A stretch of DNA of 64,000 bases from Stictocephala bisonia (GCA_035578905.1 JAQJVL010000175.1:1525001-1589000), one strand, 5' to 3'. Counted from the first letter of the stretch, positions 44,856 through 56,271 are shown. Numbers and translations: made by a program. The notes: generated from the sequence alone by a model not told the origin.

Positions 44856-47755
44856 TTGAACCATCAGCCCAAAGCAAACATTACTAGTATAAATATTTTA
44901 CACCGTAACATACAACATTTACCTTCTAAAATAGATACATTAACTGTTGAGCTTATTGATAACAACGCTGACAAAATGTCTGAAGTTGAAATTGAGCGTT
45001 TAAATTTATCATTATTTAATGTTATTTCCTCATGCTCTAGAAAAAATTCTAACGGAGGTGGAGTGATGATTTTGTCATAATTTGATAATGAAAATATTAA
45101 AGTAAAACCAATTAATCTAGCAGCTCTCAATAACATGCTGGAAGAGAAGATATTCGAGTGCTGTTTAGTCCAAGTGAAACTTCAAAGTCTCACTTTTGTT
45201 TTAGCAGGGGTGTAATCGATCTCCTTTACCGTGTTTTGAAAACTTGTTTTTAGACAAGTTTGACAAACTTTTAGAGATCCTCAATAAAAAATACACCTTT
45301 ATTGCTTTTACTGGAGATATAAATATAGACGTTCTTGTGCCTTCTCCTAGCCATTCAAAATTAAAACACATTTTATCTTCTTATAAAATGTCTGCTTTGG
45401 TTGATTTTCCGACGAGAGTGTGCAGTACGAGAGAAAGTGGAATTGATAATTTTTTCACTAATATAGAAAAGAAAAATTTAAAGGTTATGGGCCTACTTAC
45501 AAATTTGTCTGACCATGACGCCCAGCTAATTACACTAACATGTCCGAAAATAAAAAATCGTAACAATCAAAATAATTTAGTAACCTTTAAAAGATTGTTT
45601 AATGAGCAAAACCAACAGCTATTTCACAACATGTTGAAAAAGGAACTCTGGGTTGATGTGTTTAATGCTAATGTAGAAGAAAAATTTGATGTATTTTTTA
45701 ATATTTTTAATTATTATTTTGATTTGTGTTTTCCAAAGGTTAAAAGTAGATTAAGAACAAACAGAAATTGGGTCACAAAAGAAATAGTCGAAAAGAAAAA
45801 TAATCTATCTACTTTAAGTAAATTAGCAAGAATTGATAGGGACCCTAATTGTAAGCAAGTTCTGCATTTGATGAAAAAAGATTATAATAAAATTGTGCAT
45901 GAGGTCAAAAACAGTTACTATGACTTAGTTAAAAATTCAAACAATGTATGTAAAACAACCTGGCAAATAATTAACAACGAAGTGGGTAGTAAAAATAAAA
46001 GAGAAGTAAATTTAATCCAACTTTTGGCAGATGATACAAATAATCCTAACATGGTATGTCAAAATGTTAATGATTTTTTACAAGTGTAGTTGAAAAGAAT
46101 GTTGTTTCTAAAGTATGTAGAAAGAATTTCAATTTTAAATATCAAAGTTATGAATCAGACACCTTGGAAGTTTCATTTACTCCTAAACAAATTTGTTATG
46201 AGGAGTTAGACAACATTCTTATGAAACTTAAAACTAAGTTATCCTCCGGTTGGGATGAGATACCCATAACGGTACCGTAATAAAAAATGCCCGAAAATTT
46301 CTACTTAAGCCATTGCTACATGCAATTAACTCATCTTTAATCACAGGTATTTTTCCTGAAAAATTAAAAATTTCAAAAGTCAAACCTTACTTTAAAACTG
46401 GGAACCCAAAAGAAATAGCTAACTATCAACCAATATCACTCATATCTTCTTTTACCAAAATTTATGAGTCAGTAATGTTTGTGCAGCTTTCAAAGTATCT
46501 TGAGGAAAACCTCATTCTGGACAACCAACAATTTGGATTCAGAAAAGGCAAATCAGTTGTAAGTGCGGGAATTGATTTTATCGAATCAGTCTTAAATTCA
46601 CTTGACTCAAAAGAAATGGTTGCTGGTGTCTTCATGGACATGACCAAGGCGTTTGATAGTGTATCTCATCCCACACTAATAAATAAACTGTCAAGTCTTG
46701 GGGTTAAAAAGGTTGGTCTTAACTGGTTTGAATCTTATTTAGTTGGCAGAAAACGATTTGTAGATATATCCTATGTAAATGAGTCTAAATGTTTAACTTC
46801 AGCAACTTCAAAACTTAATCTAATTAACTATGGAGTGCCCCAAGGGTCTATTTTGGGTCCTCTATTATTTTTAGTATATTTGACAGGTATTCCTTCAATT
46901 ATTAATACTCCTAATAAGGTGTGCCTTTATGCAGATGATCTCAATCTAAAAATTGTGGGAAAATCTACATCTGAGATTGAAATTAACTCGTATACAAACC
47001 TGTCTCAAATCTCACAATATTTGCAAAATATTAACTTGCTTCCTAATCCATTAAAAACTAAATATATTCAATTTTTCCGGTTCCAAAAAAGACAATAGTC
47101 AAGATATGAATATTTTTATGGACCTTGACCTGTTAGAAGAAGTAAATTGTACAACATTTCTAGGTCCAACTATAGATAAGCAATTAAATTGGAATGTGCA
47201 TGTTAATCGAGTTCTTTCAAAAGTTTCCTCTGGGCTCTATGCTTTGAGACAGATGGCAAAATTTGGCAGTATAGAAACATTAAAACAAGTTTACTATGCA
47301 TTTGTAGAGTCATACATTACTTTCGGGTTGCTTTTGTATGGTGCAACATCAGCCAGCAATCTTAATCAAATTTTAATTTCGCAAAAGAAAGCTATTAGAG
47401 CAATTTTAAAACTAGGTTATCAAGAATCTGTGAAGGAGCATTTTTACCAATTGGGGTTCTTGACCGTGCATGGCCTTTACATTTATCAATTAATTCTTCA
47501 TATCAAAAATAATTTAGATAATTTAACTACATTAGGAACTTCACATAATTATAACACCAGGAATAGACAACTTTTGGATTTTGATAGACACAGTTCACAA
47601 TTATATCCAAAAAACCAACCTATGCTGGAATAAAGTTTTTTAACCACCTGCCGACTGACTTAAAAGAGGAGGGTAACTTAAGTATTTTCAAAAGGAAATT
47701 AAAGATTTTTATTTTAGAAAAATCAATTTATTCTTTTGATGAGTTTTTCACATAA
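44856..47755 (+). pseudogene. LINE B ORF2: endonuclease and reverse transcriptase (broken)
   Basis: Endonuclease: INILHRNIQHLPSKID near 44890, then a small deletion where the catalytic Glu block should be, AFTGDINIDV near 45308 and LSDHDAQLITL near 45511. Linker 45580-46090. RT: KPYFKTGNPKEIANYQPISL, QFGFRKGKSVVSAG, FMDMTKAFDSVSHPTL, NYGVPQGSILGPLLFLVYL and the catalytic YADD at 46929-46940. The C-terminal region (FLGPTIDKQLNWNVHVNRVL, FGLLLYGATSASNLNQI) continues after frameshifts to a stop at 47755. Breaks near 45080, 45215, 46085, 46270, 47100 and 47630 make it non-functional. Confidence 0.87.
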
Positions 47756-48022
47756 TTGTGTAATAGTTTTAATACAGTCCCTAATATTTTTATATTTCAT
47801 TTAAAATAATGGTATATTTGGTTGACATTTTTCAAATACTAAGCTAAATGTTATTTTGAAAGCATCTATTGTTTTTAGTTGTATTTACAGTAGGCTACTA
47901 TAGTAAGCTTAGAAAGTAGGTAAATTGTTAAATATTGTATTTTCAATAAGCTAGACACCATTCATGTACACTTGTACAAAAATGAATAAAGATTATTTGA
48001 TTGATTGATTGATTGACAGTTT

Positions 48023-48639
48023 AAGGGATCTCGGTCAATTCTTGACCACGCGTATACTGATATCAATCCAGTATTTATTCAAACGTCTGTTATTGAAACT
48101 GAAATTTCTGACCATAAAGCACAGGTTGTAGATTTACTTTTTTCACTTGTCTTTGATGTTCCAAAAATAAAATTTAAGTTGGAACGAGATTTCTGTATTA
48201 GTAATGTTTCTACTTTTAAAACTCTACTGATGAACAAAACATGGGTGGATGTTTTTTCTTCCTCAACAATGGATGATGAATTCAAGGCTTTTATATTGTT
48301 ACTATCATACTATATGGATCTTACATTCCCTGTACATAAAGTTAAATTAAAAAAAGTAAATTGACATAAAAAATTGTTCTTGATGAAAAGTTATTGAATT
48401 TAAGATGTGACTTATTAGTTCTGCATAGAGAAACAAGAAATCTTGAAACTATAGATGACAGAAATACAGATCTTTCATTCGTAATGCCAAATCAGAGAAA
48501 GTGCAAAATTATCAATGAGACAAAAAATGATAGCTATGATTTGGATAACATGGGTTTGATAAAGAAGATTGATATTTCTGGAAATGTTGTCAGGGACCCT
48601 ATAGGTAAAGCGAATACATTCAATTAATATTTTGTCTGT
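48023..48639 (+). pseudogene. LINE A ORF2: end of endonuclease and linker
   Basis: It resumes right after the LINE B target duplication: SRSILDHAYTDINPVFIQTS, then ISDHKAQVV (the SDH motif), and FKTLLMNKTWVDVFSSSTMD and LLSYYMDLTFPVHKVKLKKV, both typical of the linker. Stops appear near 48362. A GNVVRDPIGKANTFN segment just before 48630 is the usual start of the RT approach. Confidence 0.8.
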
Positions 48640-48649
48640 CTGGTATGTG

Positions 48650-48778
48650 TATAGGGAGGCTATACAATAATATCCCTATACAATACCACCGTATGTGTAT
48701 AGGGAGGCTGGTGGGTCAATACCACTGTACGTGTATGGGTGGGCGGGTGGGTCAATACCACCGTACGTGTACGTGTAC
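48650..48778. repeat. Degenerate minisatellite inside LINE A
   Basis: Units of about 45 bp contain ATACCACCGTACGTGTATGG and GGGTGGGTCAATACCAC-type sequence, repeated about three times with changes. Confidence 0.75.
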
Positions 48779-48867
48779 ATCATAACCACTAATATATCTA
48801 CCCAAACCTAATTGACATTTTACATGGTGAATATAAATTAAATTGATTACTACATTAGTGGTTATGA
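48779..48867. repeat. Small foldback MITE inside LINE A
   Basis: CATAACCACTAAT at 48779-48791 is inverted exactly at about 48855-48867 (ATTAGTGGTTATG), giving an 88-bp hairpin-like unit. With the minisatellite it separates the two LINE A pieces. Confidence 0.75.
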
Positions 48868-49409
48868 AAATCTAAATGCCAAACCAAATAGAGACCTTGT
48901 AATTAATTCCATGAGTTTTTCTATAACCCCATCTCTTTTTTTATATCCTACTGACTCGGAAGAAGTTAAACGAATTGTATTGTCTTTAAAAATTAGTAAA
49001 TCATCAGGGACAGATGAAGTATTGTCTAAACTACTAAAGCAATGTGTTGAGGAGATTATTGAACCGTTGGTACATTTAGTTAACTTTTCTTTTGTTAGTG
49101 GTTTATTTCCTTCTCTTTTAAAAGTGGCTGTCGTAAAGCCTCTACATAAGAAGGGCAATCAGGAGGTGTGTGACAATTACAGCCCAATATAAATTCTTTC
49201 TTCGTTTTCTAAAGTGTTCGAAAAACTTGTTTCAATCAGACTTTTATCCTTTTTCAACAAACACAAAGTTCTTTATTAAAATCAGTTCGCGTTTCAAAAA
49301 CAAAGAGTACACTTAATGCAATATATGTTTTATTGATAAAATAGTCTCTGCCATTGATAAGAAAATGTCTGCTTTGGGGCTTTTCGTTGACTTGAAAGCT
49401 TTCAATCAC
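48868..49409 (+). pseudogene. LINE A RT, N-terminal part
   Basis: The frame reads SEEVKRIVLSLKISKSSGTD, then LVHLVNFSFVSGLFPSLLKV and VVKPLHKKGNQEVCDNYSPI. After frameshifts it reads FSKVFEKLVSIRLLSFFNKH and LFVDLKAF, ending at the boundary of the 13-kb insertion. The matching continuation (LVDYSLLLNKLQNLGVRGSA) lies at 62427. Confidence 0.82.
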
Positions 49410-49534
49410 GAATCACTTGATGCAGAAAGGGCGTTAGTGACCAAAACTGATAAATTCATTTTATTGGAAAAAACAACAAGTTCAGCATAAACACATCGTT
49501 TAGTGTTTAAGGGGGGGCGATATGGAAGAGCGCA

Positions 49535-49727
49535 ATCATTTTACATACAGAAACAAAATATTTTACTGTGACCTCAAATGAATTTAGATTTTAATGAAAT
49601 TTTCAGTATTTGCTCTTTATATAACTTAGTCATCATTTTACATACAGAAACAAAATATTTTACTGTGACCTCAAATGAATTTAGATTTTAATGAAATTTT
49701 CAGTATTTGCTCTTTATATAACTTAGT
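49535..49727. repeat. Perfect 97-bp tandem duplication
   Basis: The sequence starting ATCATTTTACATACAGAAAC at 49535 is repeated without change at 49632. Perfect identity implies a recent duplication or gene conversion. Confidence 0.95.
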
Positions 49728-51031
49728 TAATAAAAAAAAAATATTTCATAGAAAAAAAATGTAATTAACTCATATTTGTTTATAAATTAAAAATTTATAA
49801 ATATTTTCAAAATACACTTTTCGTTTCCTTAGTTACTACCATACCTTGTCATACACCCAAAATCAAAAGTTTTTCTTGATTCTGTTTGATAGTAGAACAA
49901 ACTGAACTAAAATAAGTACTTTGTTACAAAAATAAAAAATAGTTCAATAAAAAGTTAAAAAATTTAATTTTTTTTCAAGTAATATTCAATTTTTTGTTTG
50001 TTTTTTACTTACCATTAAGATTATAGTTCAGAATGTAGCCATAGATGTCCCAGATATGTCCTGAAAATTTGGTGTCTGTAGCTTCAATAGCTTTTTAGTT
50101 ATGAAGGAAACCGTATATTAAAACACAGGTTTTGGAAAATCATCGGTAAAGTTTTTTTTTTTTTTTCATTGAAACCAGTAAAACCACTATTAACCCTTTT
50201 ACCGCCATACAATTATTGCCGGTCGAGCGCTCGACCGCCATAGTAGGTGGGGGTCAATGTGGCACTCAGCCGCCAGACGCTATGATCATAGCGTGTCGCC
50301 CGGCCGCCAGAGCATTTTGCTGCTTTTTACAACCGTTCACAAAAACGATTGTGGTTACATCAATTTGAAAGATAGAAGAATTCTGTTTTCACCATTTTAT
50401 TCATTGAGAAATTATCTTTAATGTGACATGACTTACTAGTCTATTACTAACATAACTTTTTCGTAGGAGCAAAAATAAAATGCAAAATAAAGTTTAGAAA
50501 ATGTTTTTTAATTTTAAAGTTAATAAGAAAAATAAAAATGTAATTTTAAAATCCTTTGTATATATAATTTGGTTTGAAATTTAATAGAGAACAATTGAGT
50601 AAGTTTTCATTTTATAAAATTAAGATTGTTTTTTTTATAAATATATAACTAAAATAGTACAACAACTCATTTTAATCAGAATTAGGAATAGAAAAGCCTA
50701 TAGGCGTACTGTAGGTATTTACACAAATGTTAACACTTTTTAGGAATTTGTAGACTTTAGATAATTATCTACAAATTATTTAAGCACAAATAAAATTAAT
50801 AGTTTTGCAAGTTTAAAAATGTAACATTATATATAAAAAGTATTATAAACAATAACAATAATATATGTAATTATATAGGCCCATATCTAAACAAAATTAA
50901 ATTCTAATCCTAATATTTTACTATATCTAAAAACAATTAATGCAGTATGTACCTGTAGTAGCATAATAAAAACTAATATAAAACACTAATAAATGGGTAT
51001 GGCCTACATAATTAATAAACAGTGTCATCAA

Positions 51032-51592
51032 CTAACGGCATACATGTTTTGCATAACACTCTGGATGTACCCCATTCTTACACTTCGAGCAAGTTGTACT
51101 TGATCTCTTCCTTTTGCCAAGTGGGTTGTTTTTTCTTGAGCAGACTGCACATTCCTTTGTTTTCCTGTTGGAAGTTTGTCAAGACCGAACTTTCCTCCAG
51201 GGGCATCACCTCCACCTTCATTGTTCACTCTTCCTGATAGCATATCAGCTGACAACGCTTCTATAAGTTCTACCATAAATTCGTATCTGGGGAGTGGCTT
51301 GTCAGTGTTTAATTTATATATGATATATGAATTTAATATCATACGCCCCATAATGTTAAAAATAACCTTTTTCCATGGTTTTAAGTTCCTCCGCTGTACC
51401 AGTACTGGGACCAGCAACAGATTCAAGTGGATTGAAGCTTGGGTCAGCATCAGAATCATCTAACATACTAGACGAACTAGAATCATCCATACTATCATAA
51501 ACATTATCATCAATTACAATGTTTGTCCCTGATTGAATAACATTGTTTATCAGTGTTCCTTCACTTACTGGTGAACGTCGCTTATCACACAT
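51032..51592 (-). pseudogene. piggyBac transposase with N- and C-terminal parts joined by a deletion
   Basis: The frame starts at 51592 with an acidic N-terminal region (MDDSSSSSMLDDSDADPSFN). Near 51375 it switches abruptly into the C-terminal part: KPWKKVIFNIMGRMILNSYI, then KLNTDKPLPRYEFMVELIEA. It ends, after another frameshift, in a cysteine-rich zinc domain (CAVCSRKNNPLG, CSKCKNGVHPECYAKH). The catalytic core between them is deleted. The cysteine-rich end normally binds the transposon ends. Confidence 0.85.
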
Positions 51593-51927
51593 TTTGACAC
51601 TGTACTAGTATAAATATACAACAAAAATACACTTAAATAATAATAAAATTCATATAAACACGATTGAATAAACTATACATACTTGTATCATAACCTAAAA
51701 ACACCAATCTCAGGAACACAACAGACAGAAACTGATTTCTTCACCATTCAATCAGCTGGGCACTGACAAAAATAATTGACGTTTTTCACATTTGTGTTTA
51801 CTATGCAAAAGTGTTGTATTCAAATAAAGTAGATTATATTCTTGTTGTAAATATTGTTCTGAATATAGTGATATATATTTATGCTGAAAAAATTAAATAA
51901 TTCATTGTATAAACAACAAAAATGCAG

Positions 51928-52093
51928 AGGGCCTATATATAGGCTCTTGGCGGTCGAGCGTCACTACTCCCAGGGCCTATATATAGGCTCTTGGCGGTCG
52001 AGCGTCACTACTCCCAGGGCCTATATATAGGCCCTTGGCGGTCGACTGCCCAACTTATTAGAGCCTATATATAGGCCCTTGGCGGTAAAAGGG
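51928..52093. repeat. 44-bp subterminal tandem repeats of the piggyBac
   Basis: Units start at 51928, 51972, 52016 and 52062. Each contains the palindrome CCTATATATAGG followed by CTTGGCGGT, the same GGCGGT that begins the terminal repeat. They are possible repeated transposase-binding sites. Confidence 0.85.
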
Positions 52094-53891
52094 TTAAAAC
52101 TCTCCAGCAGCATATAAAACTCCTTCAGTTTCTATAAATGATTCTTCTTGTTGAAGTTTTAGCATTTTCCTTGCCTTCCTTGCCTCCCGGGTTTCTGAAG
52201 CGGCTTTTCTTTCTGCGGAGCGCACTCTCAAAATGTCAATATTGTCCATTGCCTGTTCAAAGTATTTACCTGGAACAATGTTTAAGTGCCGTAGGACTTT
52301 TGCTTTAGCTCTGTGGCCATCATTGAAAATTAAAGAGGCTTCATGAGCAGCCATTTCAACAATTTGGCTTCCAACAAACCCTTTTTTTTTACCATAACAC
52401 ACTGTTGAAGCTTTCATTTGCATTTTGGGTTTTACCCTTCAGACACCTTCTTAACAGGTTAGGATGTGATAAATCAGCAAAAATAGGCTTTATTTCTTCC
52501 ATAATTGTTAAAGGAATTGTGTTTTTGTGCTTATACTGGCTAACTGTGTTTGATGCAACTGCCTTCTGATAAGGACACCAGGAATCGAGGCCTTTAGGAC
52601 AAAAGTTGTGTTCGGGCTTTTCGTCAGTGCTAGCTTTATGGTTCCAAATGGCCCATATAGCTTTTCTCATGTCATCCAAATTGTTTGAGTTTCCTCTTAT
52701 GGCATTTCCATAGTAAATACACAACTGATTAATTGCCACATCTGTCAGACGATTTTTACCACCAGTTTTTTTGCCATCACGTAAAACTATTGATTTATTT
52801 TTGGTTTTAAAAATTTTCAGCCTATTATACATCCGTTTTTGGACGTGGCCTACACATTCCTCTTTTACTATATTTACTTCAGGTCCATAGGGCTGACACT
52901 CACAAATAGCTGGATATGTAGCTGTGTCACCATCCCCAATGTAATTAGTGAACCTAACACCCAACTTAGCCTCGGAGCGAAGAAACATTTTTTTAATTCC
53001 TACTACTTCCATACTCCCGGCTGATCCAAAGTGATTTTTCCCACACTTTCCACTTGTTTGGTGCTCATTCAGCCACTCATTATATTCAATTCCAATCTTA
53101 GGCCCCTTCCAGCTATTACATACATGGCAGTGGGATTACAAAGATTCAACGTCGAGAACTTTTCCAGTGTTCACTCCAATTATAGTACACACCCCATGAA
53201 GTGATGTGTGACCTCGTTTCATCCAGGTCCCATCTCCCGAGACAGTAATATCAGTCTTCACACCAGTTTCTGATTCTTCTGTTTGCTCTATTTCTTCTGC
53301 TATAGCTTGTTTCATGCTTTCATTAGCAGCTTCCTTAGTAGCGATTAGAAGTTTGTTATTGATCAGGTTGTACGTCGTTTTTGCAACTGGTGGCGGCATA
53401 TTCATAACACCGCAGAATCTTTTCATGGCTGCTAGTCCCTGACCCATTGATCTCATGGCAAATACACACCTCCTATTTACTTCATAACCAGTTCCAGTAC
53501 CTTCAATTACCTTACTTGTAGGAAAAGAGCCTATTAGGCTTGGGTGACAAGAATCGCAGTTTACTGAGATTTTTGAACCTAGGCCTTTCACATTTGTTTC
53601 AGAAAACACAATTTTCCTATTACAGGTTTTTCAAGACAAACAAGACCTCAGTCCTTGAAAAAGCAATTCTAAATCTATCAACCTATAGCCTACAGGGTCA
53701 CTCACAGGCTTCCTTGGTGTAGGGCTGAGCCTAGGCCTAGGTGAAATAGAATTACTTGTGTCTAGTTTTAGCTTCTTACTTGATGAAGATAAGCATTTTT
53801 CTTCTTGTTGTTTTGAGAATCGATTACCATGAAAATGCCTCTTTTTTTGTCTTATAACTAACTTTATTCTTGCCCATTTCAATCTAACCAA
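52094..53891 (-). pseudogene. Kolobok-type transposase (nearly complete, frameshifted)
   Basis: From right to left: a basic N-terminal segment (RQKKRHFHGNRFSKQQEEKC); VNCDSCHPSLIGSF; MKRFCGVMNMPPPVAKTTYN; the first catalytic Asp in TVSGDGTWMKRGHTSLHGVC (about 53220); NYIGDGDTATYPAI with a second Asp (about 52935); KEECVGHVQKRMYNRLKIFK; and the acidic residue in NANESFNSVLW (about 52395). An Arg/Glu-rich helix and GVLYAAGEF end at the stop at 52094-52096. Frameshifts near 53610, 53130, 53020 and 52400. The family is often annotated as a Mutator-like transposase domain; the TTAA ends favour Kolobok. Confidence 0.78.
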
Positions 53892-54354
53892 GCACTATAC
53901 TAAACAGACACAATCAACTGTAACAGCAGACAGTTGTTTATTATAGTTGGTATGTATAGTTAAGATACCTGTAGGTAAACCTCAGTAAACAACAACAAAA
54001 CATAGAACAGCTGTATGAAAAAACATCTTATAGTTTCTGCTATAAAGTGGTATTATACATAGAGTAAGAAATAAAAGTTAGAAGAAATTACATGATGTAC
54101 TATAACAACTAGTAGGATTGATTTATGCCAAAAATAAGTAGAAGGCAAATAGTGTAAGTGTAATGGCATACTCAGTACAGGAAAGATTGTAAAAATACAC
54201 GTGACATGACTTCAAATATTTCTTCATAATTTCTATAAAAATTGAGATATTTTTGAAAAAATTGTGCCATTTTATTCACAACTTTCTAGAGAACAACATA
54301 ACAAAAATTTAAAAATTAGTAAAAAAAATATTTTTTTCGTATCGCCTCCCTTAA

Positions 54355-55427
54355 CCCTCGTGCCGCGTTTCGACAAATAATTGTCGACTTGTGTTGATTC
54401 TGTACTGGCAATCGACAAAAAATTGTTGACTTGACATCGCTTGATATTATCACTTGTTATAATATACCTATTAGCGCTATTGACAAGATTCATATACCAC
54501 TGGAAACGGGAAGAGTTAGCGATTGTAGTGGTATGCCTGACTTGGTTCTAAGACGACGGGAACAATGGAAAATAATATGATGAATATTCGTTGTCCAATG
54601 TGAAAGCGATTTTCAAACTGACGCTAGCCTTGGAAGTTTTGTTTACTTGTCTTTCAATTGTATTTGTAAGTCTTATTATACGTAATTATGGTGTTATTAT
54701 GTTGTAATTGTGTTTAAATTACTTTTGGTATATACACATAACACACAAAAAATTATATTGAAGCCTTTTTATAAAAGAAAACAAATTGTGAAAATGAAGA
54801 ATATCACATTTTTGTGCGTACGCCGGATAAATTTCATCAACATCTGTGGACACCTAAGCTCACAGCCAGAGGATACCAAGGAAACCATTTTACAAATATA
54901 TTTTATTTATAGAACAAGTAATTCTATAAATTTTAGTACTAGTTAGAAGTATGTACTGATTATATAGAATTTTTAGCAAATTTTTGAAAATTATGTTACC
55001 ACAGTAACAAATTTTTGCATAAATTGTACTACACAGGGTTTTGTAAGTATAATTACTTTTATACTTCAAATAACATATAAAACCGTTATATATCCTGAAA
55101 CTAGATGAAATTTGTAATATTTAGGCTATCTTGGAATTCTGAATTTAGCTATAATAAATTATATTGTTTTCAAGGTTACCCCCCCCCCTTTTTATGTTTA
55201 CAAAAGTCATTGTCCGAGATATCATGAGTCATAAAAAATTTTTTGTTTTTCCCAAAGATGTAATATTTTATTATTATTAGATAGCCTGCTTTATTAGTAG
55301 TGCACTAATACCAAATACAAGTAGGGTTGTATAATTTTACTATTTTTTATCATTTTTTGAAAAAATGTCTGCAAATGCGCAAAAAATGATGTGACGGTAC
55401 AGGAAAAAGTAGAACCCGGTTCGAGGG
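54355..55427. mobile_element. piggyBac-like non-autonomous element
   Basis: It is bounded by TTAA at 54351-54354, shared with the Kolobok end, and at 55428-55431. Inverted ends are CCCTCGTGCCGCG and CCCTCGAACCGGG. No transposase frame was found. GACAA/TTGTCGA repeats occur in the left 100 bp. Confidence 0.75.
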
Positions 55428-55487
55428 TTAAAGAACATGTCTCATGGCTATGACGGCCTATACTAATAGCACTGAGACACGGTGGAG

Positions 55488-55528
55488 TGCAGAAAGGACG
55501 CAAGTGATCAACTTATGCCCTTTCTGCA
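55488..55528. promoter_or_regulatory. Palindromic subterminal site of the DUF7869-like element
   Basis: TGCAGAAAGGACGCAAGT at 55488, followed by GATCA and the reverse complement of TGCAGAAAGGGCATAAGT ending at 55528. Both halves match the element's terminal repeats. This could be a transposase-binding or regulatory site. Confidence 0.6.
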
Positions 55529-55762
55529 GTAAATGTACTGTATGGAACACGCATGAGCTTCGAACTCGCGCAGCGTCAGCTGTTTACTGCATGTTTCCAT
55601 TGCTGCTGTTTTGAGGTTATTTGTTTTTAGAGTTGTTTATTCATTAAATAAAGTATTGTCTGAACTCTAAAGTGAGGTTACGTTTGTTTAAGATTTGAAA
55701 CATTAAGTGTTTTTAGTGTAGACTATCAGTTTAAAATAAAATTCATATTATTTTTATCGCCA

Positions 55763-55971
55763 GTACTTTAATGAAAACTTTGATTTAAAGTTTGGACGTC
55801 CTCAAGTAGATATCTGTATTGAGTGTGAAAGTTTGAAGTCTAAACTGGAAGATAAAACACTAAATGATACAGCAAAACGAGTAGCAGCTGCAGAGCTTAT
55901 TGTTCATAAAAGAAGAGCTAGTAAGTTTTATAAGAAAATGAAAGAGTTTTCAAAAAATAATGACGATTCAA
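55763..55971 (+). pseudogene. DUF7869-like protein, first part
   Basis: After a possible splice acceptor (TTTTTATCGCCAG) the frame reads YFNENFDLKFGRPQVDICIE, then CESLKSKLEDKTLNDTAKRV and AAAELIVHKRRASKFYKKMK. The C-x-x-C pair (CIEC) and the basic V-H-x-R-R-A-x-x-F segment are typical of the region upstream of the RNase H-like domain in DUF7869-type arthropod proteins. It stops where LINE C inserted; the 7-bp duplication GATTCAA (55965-55971 and 61171-61177) marks the break. Confidence 0.7.
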
Positions 55972-56271
55972 TTCAATTCAAATTTTATTGTCATTTAACA
56001 ATACAGAGTATACAGAGTTACAATGTTTGTATAGTCGTCATATACTATCCTAAGGAACTAATCAATATTATGTACAGCAAGATTTTTACAAAACAATACA
56101 TTGAATTAGATATTTTTGCACAATACCAATGAAATATAAATTAATGCAACATAACACACATGAAAATTGAAATTGTCACATGAAAAATAAACTAAAGAAA
56201 ATTTAAACACAGACTAGTTATAAAAGAAATATAATAATTATAGTAAAAATAAAAAAATTCAAGTATACATA

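Larger units (their letters stand above)
41669..48015 (+). mobile_element. LINE B: near full-length CR1-like retrotransposon
   Basis: ACAGTTT at 41662-41668 and 48016-48022 is the target duplication, placed inside the endonuclease of LINE A. The element has a 5' UTR of about 0.8 kb, a long ORF1, an ORF2 with endonuclease and RT, and a 3' end of AATAAAGATT followed by repeated TTGA units. A short tandem-repeat tail and an SGNH-containing ORF1 both point to the CR1/L2 side of non-LTR elements. ORF1 is still open over most of its length, while ORF2 has several frameshifts, so it is a fairly recent but inactive insertion. Confidence 0.88.
50194..52093 (-). mobile_element. Internally deleted piggyBac, 1.9 kb
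   Basis: TTAA at 50190-50193 and 52094-52097. Inverted ends CCCTTTTACCGCCA and, from the other side, CCCTTTTACCGCCA. A transposase remnant on the minus strand has lost its DDD catalytic core. It sits exactly at the stop codon of the Kolobok gene. Confidence 0.92.
49511..54350 (-). mobile_element. Kolobok-type DNA transposon
   Basis: It is flanked by TTAA at 49507-49510 and 54351-54354. The ends are inverted repeats, GGGGGGGCGATATGG on the left and GGGAGGCGATACG on the right. TTAA targets with G-rich ends and a transposase of the S-G-D-G-T-W type fit Kolobok. Without the nested piggyBac (50194-52093) it is about 2.9 kb. A perfect 97-bp tandem duplication lies just inside its left end. Confidence 0.75.

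Noticed and set aside
49404..49506. Apparent continuation of LINE A coding (AFNHESLDAERA) past 49409
   Set aside because: The GAATCACTTG block is shared, inverted, with the right end at 62426, so it belongs to the terminal repeat, and the true RT continuation is at 62427.
54710..54946. 78-codon open frame in the piggyBac-like element
   Set aside because: No piggyBac features; short and low complexity.
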